Part shown: positions 13,253-23,195 of the stretch, in pieces
Numbering within the stretch: position 1 is the stretch's first letter
Layout: every line of letters begins with the position of its first letter
Assembly: GCF_030867145.1 (NCBI RefSeq)
Contig: NC_134440.1
Location: 6,510,001-6,574,000 of the forward strand
DNA length: 64,000 bases
Direction of reading: 5' to 3'
From: Opisthocomus hoazin
Lineage: Eukaryota > Chordata > Aves > Opisthocomiformes > Opisthocomidae
Made by a program: the position numbers and the translations under genes
The notes under the pieces: model-generated
The model's input: only the letters and a program-made list of their open reading frames with translations
What the model was told of the DNA's origin: nothing
The model's database searches: none

Positions 13253-15371
13253 ATATTCCTTACAAAATACTCCAGCGACAAGAAACACACCTAACGTGTA
13301 AAGATGAGCAGACCCACGTGTTAAGTTTCTCCCTCGTACGCATGTACTATCCTGGGGCACGTGCTTTTCAGTTAACTCCACCATTGTTTGCAGTTTAGAC
13401 ATTTTAAGGCTGTATGTTACCTTTTTATTTCAAAACTTTTTACGAACTGTGGTGTTAACCCTTTTTAGCCCAAAGAGATCCTGATGACATGACTGCAGGA
13501 GGGAGGGAGGGATGGGTGAGGCGCTATTTATTCAGCAGCTCGTGACGATCCCGTAAACCTTGCCATCTGCGTGGGACGGTGGACTGAGCAGAACTTTATC
13601 AACAGTAGCACAGAGTCTGTCGCTTGTGCTGATTGCCAGGAAAGGCGGACTTGATCCTTAGCCATGGAATATGTCTTCAGGGCTGCTATAGTCGATGTAT
13701 ATTTCTAGCAGAGGCTGGTGCTGGACCTGAAGGCCTCTGTGTTGTTTTTTTTTAATATGATTTATTATTATTATTATCTCAAGATCTATTGTGATCAGCG
13801 TATAAACATCCTCTGTCTCCTTGAGCTAATCCAAATGAGCCCTGTGAGAACTAGGATGGTTCAGTTTCTGTTTGTAGTAGTTGCCTTGAGCCTTAACCTT
13901 CTTTTAGTGACAGGTGAAAGAGTAGAGAGTGAATGCATGAAACAGGCTGAAAGGGTTACTGTTTGGTTCTCTGCTTCTGTTGACCACCCGTGCACGTGGA
14001 GTCTGTCACGCCTCTCCGCTTGGAGCAGTCTCTGCTGATGTGTTTTGTGAGTCCACTGAAATTTCACATTCCGGAAAAGTTAGGGTGTAGCAAGAAACTG
14101 GAAATCCAAAGGGGTCTGTTCCTGCTTTTTTTTTTTATATCATTTTGCTCACCAGCGGAGGTTGACCACTACCAGGTTAGAGAAAGGCCCGCGCGTGTAA
14201 TCCCTTGCACTCTGAACAGTTTGCAGACACAGCCCGGTCCCCTCCCTCTGTGCTGTGGACTCGGAGATGCCGCGCTGTCTCGGTTGTCCCCGTAGCTCCC
14301 GGGGCCCTGCCCTCACAGCAGCGGGTGTGCATTCAGCAGCACCAGTGTGGCGGGGTCCCTGCGTGGCGGGGTCTGTGAGTGTCTGGGTCCCTGCAGCAGA
14401 GCTCTCCCTGCCCAGTGGGCAGGAGGGTGGGCTTGGGGAGGAGCTGCACACTCGTCTCTGCAGGAGGTGACGCTGGGGGGAGGAGAGGGAGAGTCTGCAA
14501 AGTGGAGCCCATTCTGCACTATTGAAATTTTGTGGAATCACGGACTGGAAAGGGGCGTCACTGTGTCCTTCAGAGATGCTTAGTTGATGTTCTTCCCCCA
14601 AATCTCTTGCTTTTGATTCCCCCTCCAGTTCTTTCACTTGCTGTTCCGTACCCAGCAGACTGAGAACGCACTCGAACGGTTTTGCTTTGAGGCACAGGTC
14701 AAGAACTGTTTGGTTGCCGTTACCGAAAGGGTCCCCAGCGAGGAGCTGGGTTGCTCTGCACTTCTCCAGCACCGCCACCACTCCGACATGGCCAGCGGGC
14801 ATTGCCGACCCCGCACTAAAACCCTGCGCAGGGAGCAGGATGAAGCGTTCATCTGATCCTTTGGGTGAACATCCTGTACCGTAAGCGTGTCTTGGGCTCT
14901 TTCCACTCTCCCCACGTTAGGGTGTTTTTGCGAAGGTGCTGCCCTGGTTTTATTGCTAGGACCAGCTTTGTCCTCTGACCGCCCTTGTGCGCGGCAGGAG
15001 TTTGTCTGCAGCAGGCTTCGCTGCCGGTGAAGTGGTAAGTTTTGGTGTTGGTCAGCCTCCCTTGGTTAGCCAGTTTGTGTATTAGGAGCTGAACATGTTA
15101 AAATTGTCTTAAAGGATAACGTTCCTCAATTAGTGTTTTTTTTAATTCATGGATGAAAACTGTCACTTTAGCATGTAGAGTCTTCTCTTACAGAATCCTG
15201 TGCAGTGATTCTAGAATTTTGAAACTGTATGGTGTGTTACATTCACAAATTTATTTGCTATCAACATTCCCTTAAAAAAAAAAAAAGAAAAAAGGAAAAC
15301 AACATACCACAAGCTGCTGTAATGATTTTGTGTCAAGATGATCCAATAAACTTTCAAAACAAAGTTAAATT
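13253..15371 (+). other. AP3D1: AP3D1 3' UTR with poly(A) signal
   Basis: The 2.1 kb after the AP3D1 stop codon has no coding signature. An AATAAA hexamer at 15345-15350 sits in an A/T-rich setting after an A-rich run (15273-15300), making it the best candidate for the main cleavage signal. An AT-rich stretch with repeated ATT units lies at about 13750-13780. A shorter UTR using a variant signal cannot be excluded. Confidence 0.55.
15345..15350 (+). terminator. AP3D1 poly(A) signal AATAAA
   Basis: Canonical hexamer in CCAATAAACTTTC, followed within about 30 bases by T/G-containing sequence. It is the first canonical hexamer noticed after the AP3D1 stop in the right orientation. Confidence 0.55.
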
Positions 15372-17900
15372 CTTGGCTTTGTAAATAGTCCTTTTATTAG
15401 ACCCTTCCAGTTTGTATGGCCCCACAGACGTGAGGTGGATGCGCCCCAGGTCTGAACGCTCCTGTCTGGCGGAGTTAAGAGGGATCTTGTTCCAGAAGCT
15501 CTGGAGGAGGTGAGGGGTCCTTTCTAACCCCACTGCGGGGGGCGGGGGGTTTTATTGACTGGGGACTGGTGTGTGTCGGCGAGGGGAGCTCTGCCAGTCC
15601 TGTGTGCCTGCCCCCTGCACGTGTGATGGACCCGCTCTGTCAGCGCAGCAGCTCCAAGGCGTGACGTACATGAGCAGAAAAGTGTAGTGAGGGAGACTGG
15701 AGTGATGCCGTTCTTCATCTCTTGTATTTTAAACTGACCTGATTTTTACAGGCACCAAAGCTTTGATTCCTGCATGTTGTGATGAACGAAGTGGTCAGAC
15801 TGTCGGGTGTTAATGTTCCTTTGGAAGGCAGCATCGCAAGCAACAGTTGTCACTAATGCAAAAATTGCGGGGAAAAAAGAATTCCAACAACTTCAGTTAT
15901 AGCTACATGGTTTTTTTGGATTGCAATTGCAGCTAAAATCTCAGCGGTTGTGAAAACCTGAGCTCTGGTCTTAATGAGATGTCTGGAACCTGAAGGACAG
16001 AGATCAGCCACTTCTGTCCTCCTCTCAGCCTGGCATCCAGTACAACTTGTGATGGAAGCACGGTGGTGGCAATATGAGGATGAAGGCCCTGTCACAGCAG
16101 GAACAGAGACAGTTGTTCTTGCTGGTGCTCCTGGTCGTTGCCAGTAAGACCAGAACCCGTGAAAATCATCTCTTGGGACAGAAAATACCCAGGACTGTGT
16201 GGTCAGGAGGTACCAGCTCTGCACCGAGAGGCTCCCGTGGCTTGCGCTGCCTTCCCGAGTGGCCCCGTGGTTGGTAGACAAGCTCCTGCTGTGGAAGGAG
16301 GGAGGGAAGGACCAGGTCATTTGTTCCCTGCATGTGGGGCGAGCCCCGTACCCCAATCCTGCGCTGGCCTGCAGGGAGCTGCCCACTTGCTCTGCTGCAC
16401 GGCGGGGCTGCGCAGACCTGTCGGGATGAAAACGATGACAGACCCCGTCTGTGCCAGCGCACGGGGAGAAACCCAAACCTGGGAAGCACTTGGAGTGAAC
16501 ATGGAGTGGTAACGAGCTTACAGGGCCGCTGGCACTGGGTGCTTCTGGCTTCCAGCAGCCAGACAGGCTCTTGCCCTGCTCTCTGCGCTTCAGTTGTGTC
16601 AGAATTCACTGAGCAACTGGACGGAGAAAATCAGTCCTTACCCAAGTGTACTTTTGCCCACAGTATGTTGGGAATAAGCACCTAAAAGAAACAGTGCTCT
16701 GCGCCATCCATGCAGGGAAAGGAGAGGGCTGCCGCCGAGGCTGGGGCTGCAGCCGTTCCATGCTGAGCCTTGGGCAGAGCAGCATCTCTTCCTTGGAGGT
16801 ACCAGCCCTCAGCAGCCACCATGCCGGAGCAGCTTCCCCAGCTCCTCCATGGGCAACAGCCATTCCCTGTGCTGGGGCTGCGGCCGCCGGCTGCCCTCGG
16901 GAGCATCCCCGCTGCCGGAGGCCCGGACCAAGGAGCTGAAGCCGTCGCCCCTGGGTGCTGTCCCACGCTCCCGGGCTGGGGGCACTGGGAAGAGCGAGCA
17001 CCGACCTCCCCGTGGTGCCGGCACGGGAACGACGGAGCGCAGGATGCGAGGGGCCGAGGGAGCTCCGCAGGCCCCGGGGAACGGCCGTGCTTCGGGCACC
17101 GCTTGGCTCTGGGCTTCCCAGGGACTTGGCGCCTGCGTTTGGCTTCCCTTGTTCTGACGTCTGCGAAAATTTCCCTTTGAAGCAGCAGCAGCAGCTGCCT
17201 TTTCCTCTGCTTCTCCTTTTTATGACTTTAAACTTCCAAGTGTGTGCAGATGGCGTCAAACCGAGCCGGCTCCAACCATGCTGGGGCCAGAGCTGGATCC
17301 AGCTGCGAGCTGGCCGGGCTCTGCCTGGCTTCGCCCTCTCCCCGTGGTGCCAAGGCCCCACGCCAGCTCCTGCCCTTGGCCAGGCTCCAACCCAGCTCTC
17401 CTGGGCTGGAAAGGAGGAAAATGCGGGAGTCAGGGCAGCGCAGGGGGGGAAGATGCTCCAGGGAGGATGAGCGCAGGGGTGCAGGGGTTCTTCACAGCAC
17501 CCTGGGGCCCCCGGCATGGACGGGGCCCGCGTTCCCGGGCTGTGGGGTCTGGAGCCAGCCCTGCCCCTGACCTTATGCCGGAGCTGCTGCTCCGTGAAAC
17601 CTGGCTGGACCCGGGCCCTATCCAACCTGGATTTAATTTTTGCTTCATATTTCTGAGCATTCCAGCTGGTTCCAGAGCCACCTCATCACACTTTTCCCTC
17701 CCACTGTCTTGAAAAAAATGCTGGCAAAAGCGTCCCCAGCTCCCGGTGCTGGTGTTGCTGCTGGGCTCCGCAGCTGGGCTGCACCAGTTTGAAGGGGTCG
17801 TTTAATGCCCCCGAGGGGCCCAGCAGGAGGCGCAGCGGGGGCTGCAGCGCCCGGGCTGGGGTACGGCCACGGTGCCACCGGCTGCGCCTCCTCCCCAGCT
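15372..17900. other. Intergenic region between AP3D1 and MOB3A, no gene recognised
   Basis: GC-rich, with several long open frames on both strands, none resembling a known protein. Human IZUMO4 lies at this place on the opposite strand, so the minus strand was read for its cysteine-rich N-terminal pattern; it was not found. A minus-strand AATAAA occurs at about 15550 but no gene can be attached to it. Confidence 0.6.
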
Positions 17901-17904
17901 CCAG

Positions 17905-18450
17905 AGCAAGAAAAATAATAAATAAAAAAACAATAAAGGAAAAGAAAAAAGCAAAAGGGGAAGGGAAGGGGAAGGAAAAGGAAGGGGAAGGAAAAGGAAG
18001 GGGAAGGAAAAGGAAGGGGAAGGAATGGAAAGGAAAAAAGGGGAATGAAGAGGAAAGAAAAAGGGGAAGGAAAGGGAAGGAAAAAAGGGGAATGGAGGGG
18101 AAAGGAAAGAGAAGGAAAAAAGAGAAAGGAAGGGGAAAGATAAAGGGAAAGGAAGGGGAAGGAAGGGAAAGGGGAAAGAAAAAGGGAAAGGAAGGGAAGG
18201 AAGCGGAAGGAAAAAAGGGGAAGGAAAGGAGAAAAGGGAAGGGGAAGGGAAGGAAAGGAAAAAAGGAAAAGGAAGGGGAAAAAAATGCAAAAAGGGGAAG
18301 GAAAGAAGTGAAAGGAAGGGGAAAGAAAAAAGTAAAAGGAAAGGGAAGGGAAATAAAAAAGTAAAAGGGAGTGAAGGAAAAAAGTAGAAGGAAGGAGGCG
18401 GAAAGGAAGAGAAGGAAGGAGATCGAAGAAAATAAAAGAGTAAAATAACT
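17905..18450 (+). repeat. Polypurine (GGAAGG/GGGAAA) low-complexity tract
   Basis: About 540 bp made almost only of A and G on the + strand, built from irregular GGAAGGGGAAGGAAAAGG-like units, beginning AT-rich (17911-17935) and fading into AAAATAAAAG at about 18440. Such homopurine/homopyrimidine mirror-like DNA can form intramolecular triplexes. It ends about 80 bp upstream of the MOB3A CpG island. Long frames across it (Lys/Gly/Glu-rich on +, Phe/Pro/Ser-rich on -) come from composition, not genes. Confidence 0.95.
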
Positions 18451-18489
18451 CAGAGTAGAGAAGAAAACAGAGTTCCGCAAAAGAGAGCA

Positions 18490-18950
18490 GAGTTTAAAAA
18501 CTCCAATCAATAACTGTCCCCGCAGCGCTGCCCGCCCCTTTAAGAGGAAGTAGGGCCGGCCGCCGGCGCGGGGCCACGCGGGAGAGCGCGCGGCTGGCGG
18601 GCGGGGGCGGAGCGCTGCGGCCGCGCGAGGGGAGCCGCCTCCGCGAGGGCCCAGCGGCGACCGGCGAGGTGCGGGGCGCGGGGCGCGGGCGGCTGCTCCT
18701 ACTTTCTCTTTTCTTTTTATTTGCGTTATTCGTGGGGGTTTATCCGCGGGGGGAAGGCGAGGGGCTGCGGGGGGGGGCGGCGGCGGCGGCTTCTCTGGGC
18801 CGCGCCCCGACTGAGGCCTCGCTGTGGGCGGGGGGGGGGGGTCGAGGCCTGCTGGGACAGCAAAGTCCTCGTCGTGAGGGGAGAGGAACCCGCGCGGAGA
18901 GCTGGGGCTGCGCCGGCCGCGCCGTGCCGTGCGGGCTGGGATCCCCGTGA
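18490..18950 (+). promoter_or_regulatory. MOB3A: Likely MOB3A promoter and non-coding first exon in a CpG island
   Basis: Dense CpG sequence in the right place and orientation for MOB3A. It contains an ETS-type AGAGGAAGTAGG at about 18544-18555 and GC boxes (GGGGGCGGAG at about 18603). Two donor candidates could end exon 1: GAG|GTGCGG at about 18668 and the stronger CCC|GTGAGT at 18947. Exon 2 (29039) is non-coding up to its ATG, so exon 1 should be 5' UTR. TATA-less. The exact start cannot be fixed. Confidence 0.6.
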
Positions 18951-19335
18951 GTTTGTTCCGTCTCTTCCCCCCCCCCCCCCCCCCCCCCGCCTTCTCCGGC
19001 TGCGCTGAGAAATGGCTTTGCCGTGGGGAAAGCGTGGGCCGGAGGGTCAGCCGCCCCCCCCCCCCCCGGGGTTCAGCCCCCCCCAGTCTGTGAACTCCCT
19101 GGGGAGACGGGGGGGGGGGGGGATTCTCGGCTTTTTCCCGGCGCTGTGGGGGCTGCCTGGGAGAGCTTGGGCCGCTGGGAAGCCGACTGCCGCCCTGCTC
19201 CCCTCGCTGGCTGGGAGGGGGGGAACGCGACGCTTGCGGCAGCTGCCTCCGCGCTGACGGTCTCGACGCCTGTGAAGAAAACTGCTCCGGGACGGACGGA
19301 CAGACGGACGGACGGACAGACGGACGGACGGAGAG
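18820..19335. repeat. G/C homopolymer runs and (GGAC)n microsatellite in the CpG island
   Basis: Runs: G-rich at about 18828-18841, C22 at 18967-18988, C14 at about 19054-19067, G14 at about 19109-19122, and a GGAC/GACA tetranucleotide repeat at 19289-19332. The C14 and G14 runs are complementary and about 40 bp apart. These tracts can form G-quadruplex or i-motif structures. Confidence 0.9.
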
Positions 19336-19931
19336 GGCAGGGAGCCGTGTGGGGGAGAGGAGAGAGGGCTTCGGAGTTGTCCAGCGTGCGGCACGGGTGT
19401 TGGGAGGAAGCGTCTCTGGCGTGGACTCTGGTCTAGCGAAAGGCAGGAGCCCCCCTGCTCCTAGCCTGAAGCTGAAGAGCGGCCGCGCTTCCTCGATCTC
19501 CATCCCTGCTTTGTTTAAAAGCGCTTCCCGGCCGGGCAGTCTGCTGCCAGGTTGCGGGCCCCGGGGATTTCTGCCAGGAGAAGTAGGGTTTCCCCAGCCA
19601 CCTGCTTGTCCCAGTCCCCGGGGCTTTGTCCTTGCACTCTGCTTCCTTGCCGAGCTGCCGCTCGCGTCGAGCTCTGTGTTTGTCTGTCGTCGTTTCTTGG
19701 ACTGTAGATCCCATATTTTAGATTCGCTTTCTGTCTTAGTCACGCGCTTGTGAAGTTATCGTGGGCAGGAGGGCGAGCTGGTAACCTTTTAAAATTCCCG
19801 GAAAGGGAGGAGAGGAGCGCTCGGTGGTGCAGCAGAAGAAACGGGTGCTGTTGGTTTGTGCTGAGAGGCCGAGTCGAGGTGCCGAGCAGGGAGCCGGTTC
19901 CCGGTGCCTGGCTCACCGTTCGGGATCTGGG

Positions 19932-20130
19932 ATCACAGGATCCCAGCATGGCAGGGGTTGGTAGGGCCCTCTGTGGGTCACCCAGCCCAACCCCCTGCCA
20001 AAGCAGGGTCACCCAGAGCAGGCTGCACAGCACCGCGTCCAGGCGGGGCTGGAATATCTCCAGAGAAGGAGACTCCACAACCTCCCTGGGCAGCCTGGGC
20101 CAGGGCTCCGTCACCCTCAGAGTGAAAGGG
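19932..20130 (-). repeat. CR1 LINE 3' fragment (antisense)
   Basis: Reverse-complement CR1 3' end: ATCACAGGATCCCAGCATGG tail, then CACCCAGCCCAACCCC, GGCTGGAATATCTCCAGAG and CTGGGCAGCCTGGGCCAGGG. 5'-truncated at about 20130. Confidence 0.93.
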
Positions 20131-22665
20131 ATGTCATTTTGGCCTCGGTACTTGGGGCTGCGCAGCCAACTGTGCCGTCGTCAGGGCTGGAAACGGGCAC
20201 TCCTGCCTGCTTGGCTGAGGCTTGGGGAGCCTGAAGCGTCCCTGGCATCCGGCGCGCAGTCCTCCTTCGGGACTCCGGCTGTCCAGCAGCACGGGAGCGG
20301 CTGGCCAGATGCTGCCTGGGCCACGTTTGGCTCCAGCGTGACCCTTTCGTTGGTGGGATGCAAAGTGCCTCTCGAGCCGGAACGGTGCAAGGTGGTCCCG
20401 TTTGTGGAGGCTGGGTGGTGCTGGCGTGTGCCGTGTTTTGTGGCTCGTGCTCCACTGTAAAAGAGCCAGGGATCTCTGTGGCCGCAGTACAAACGTTTCC
20501 CTTGTCGGCAGTGAAAGCGTGTGGGGTCAGAGAAGAGAGATTGCAAAACCTAACCAGTGCGGATCTGAGAAAATAATTGCCCTCAACTTCTGAGTTTTAA
20601 TTTCTTGTAAGATGGGAAAGTATTTTGTGATATTTGAGCCATAAACGCTGCTGTAAGTGGATCCCTAACCCGCTTTGCTGGAGGTTTAGGAGCTTATCTT
20701 TAGAAATGCCTAATATCCTGCTAATGCTTTCGGTAACGAGTGCACCTTAGGCTGCGTCTTTACCCTCCCTTTTCCAGGTGCCCCTGGGAGGCAGAGTTAT
20801 CTGCGGCCCCTGCTTCCCTCCCTCCGGAGCTGGTGTTGTGCTGAGAGTGCTGTTCTGCGCCCGAAGAGATGGGCAAACTGTTGCTCCGAGTACAGAGAGC
20901 AGCCGAGGAGGAGCGAGGAGGAATGGAGACAGCAAAGGCCAGGAAAAAAAACCACTTCTGTGAGTGTGCAAAACCAGCACAAAACAAATCCATGGCGCTG
21001 CGGCAGCTTTGCCTTCCTCCAGAAGAGGCTGGGTGATGTCCCTTGGTGCTTGGCTTTGGTGTTGTCGAGGTGATTTGGGAAGAGGCAGCGGTGGTGACGC
21101 TGCCGGACGTCGTCCCGTGCTGCCCAGCGCAGGGCCATGCTGCTGCGGAACCATCCTGCCGCGACTGCGCTGGGTGCTCGCCCTCGGCTGCGCGGGACTG
21201 CGGGGCTGAGCTCCCGGTGTCGGTGGGCTTGGGTGCGCAGCGGCTGCGGTCACTGGCTCCGAGCAAGCCCCGCGAACAGCAAACAAGCCAGAGCCATCCA
21301 AAACCTGTTTCAGTTTGAAGCAGGAGCTGAGTCAGGCCCGTGACTGCGCTGAAAGCCACTGTACATTTTTTTTCTTCACCTTAACTCCAGGCTTCTCCTG
21401 GGGCTGTGCCTGGACCTTTTTGCTTTCTTCTTCTTCTTCCTCTCGCTGTGTGGCGGGAGGTCTTGTGATGTGGTTAGTCTCGAGGTGATCTCCTAGCTCC
21501 ACATCAGTGGGCGCATTCCTCGCCTGGAGACAAGCGAACGTGGTGGGTTACTGCCATGTCTCCTCGTGGAGGGGAAGAGCGAGCCTCGTGGGCATCTGCT
21601 TCCGCTGAGAGACAACGCTGCTTTTCTTCCGAAGGCATAATGTTAACGTGGGAGGAGAGGTGTCTGTCGGTGGGGTGAGCCCTGCCGCGGGAAGGGCTGG
21701 CCGTGGGGCCGGCTCGCGCTTCGGCTCCGTCCCCGGGTGAAGGAGCTCATAGCCCTGGCACCTCCTGTGATCGCAAACCTGTCGCCGCGCTGTTAAAACA
21801 CTGCCGCTTGCTGCGGTCGTTTTACCAGCCCACGGCAGAATTCGTGCTCCAAACCGGTGTTACCTTGCTCTGGGGTGGGGGCAGATCCCAAAGTTAGAGT
21901 GGAATAAACTGCTCTTGGTTCAAAAATATCCCTGCCAGGGAGGGCGATAACGTGGAGCCTGCAAAAGCAGGAGGAAATGTGTAGCTGGGAGCTTGGGCTT
22001 GAGGAATGTCACCCTGCCCCTTCCGAGCCCTGTGGTGGGGGCAGAGCCAGGCTGGAGGAGAGCGAAGGGCCTTCCCGAAGGAGCCGGCTGCGAAATACGG
22101 CCCCTCAGACCTCAGAAGGAGAGTGCTGCTCGCAGCATGCCGTCAGCCGCCCACGGCCTGTGGTTTATCCTAGAAATATGCGTCTGTGCAGTTAACTTTT
22201 CTCCTGGAGTCGTGACCCGGCTTGTCCGTGTAACGCAGCGTCTGTGGAGCCTGCAGCAGGTTAGCTCTGCCTCTGCATGCAGCCGGCGTCCCGGCGTGGA
22301 GGTGGGAGCGGTGGAAACCTGCCACGGCCGCCGCAGCGCTGACATTGCGACGGATGCAGATGTCACGTAAGAGGCAAGACAAGATGGCCTTCCAACCGGC
22401 GATGCTCAGGGCTCTGGTAGCTGCTCCTGCTACGCTGCCGTCGTTGCTAGGCTTTCAAATGGAGATTTTTAAGTTGCAGCATCTGCTGTCTGGCCTTCCC
22501 CTTTTGGGGAATGAAAGTAGGAGGGGTGACCTTTTGCAAAAGTTACTTTCTCGTGCGGCTTTTCCACCCTCTGGGGAGGATGCCTGGAAGGGGACAGCCC
22601 ATGCTGGAACTGCAGTTTTCTGGTGTGCAGAGTTTGAAGGCGGTTCTGCCTTCCCTCTCTCCAGC

Positions 22666-23195
22666 CAGAATCACAGAATGTTGGGGGTTGGCAGGGACCT
22701 CTGTGGGTCACCCAGCCCAACCCCTGCCCAAGCAGGGTCACCCAGAGCAGGCTGCACAGCACCGCGTCCAGGCGCGGCTGGAATATCTCCAGAGAAGGAG
22801 ACTCCACAGCCTCCCTGGGCAGCCTGGGCCAGGGCTCCGTCACCCTCAGAGGGAAGAAGTTCTTCCTCGGGTTCAGCTGGAGCTTCCTCTGCTTCAGTTT
22901 GTGCCCGTTGCCCCTTGTCCTGTCGCTGGGCACCACTGAACAGAGTCTGGCCCCGTCCTCCTGACCCCCACCCTGCAGATATTTAGAGGCATTTCTAAGG
23001 TCCCCTCTCAGCCTTCTCTTCTCCAGGCAGAACAAGCCCAGCTCCCTCAGCCTCTCCTCGTAGGAGAGATGCTCCAGTCCCCTCCTCATCCTCGTAGCCC
23101 TGTACTGGACTCTCTCCAGTAGCTCCTCATCTTTCTTGAACTGGGAAGCCCAGAGCTGGACACAGTACTCCCAAGGGTGCTCCGTCCTGTGCCCG
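22666..23195 (-). repeat. CR1 LINE 3' fragment with the end of ORF2 (antisense)
   Basis: About 530 bp of CR1 in reverse orientation, from the AATCACAGAATG tail to sequence for the ORF2 C-terminus. On the minus strand it reads [20 protein letters not shown] and [19 protein letters not shown], typical of the segment after the CR1 reverse transcriptase. Frame open over this piece, 5'-truncated. Same subfamily as the array CR1s but an independent insertion. Confidence 0.93.

Noticed and set aside
14149-14802. 217-residue minus-strand frame in the AP3D1 3' UTR
   Set aside because: No family resemblance; overlaps other open frames in a GC-rich stretch.
17789-18364. 191-residue Lys/Glu/Gly-rich frame on the plus strand
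   Set aside because: Direct translation of GGAAGG-type repeats; a composition artefact.
17686-19743. 685-residue open frame on the minus strand
   Set aside because: Crosses the polypurine tract and CpG island; predicted protein is Phe/Pro/Ser and Pro/Gly/Arg low complexity with no family resemblance.
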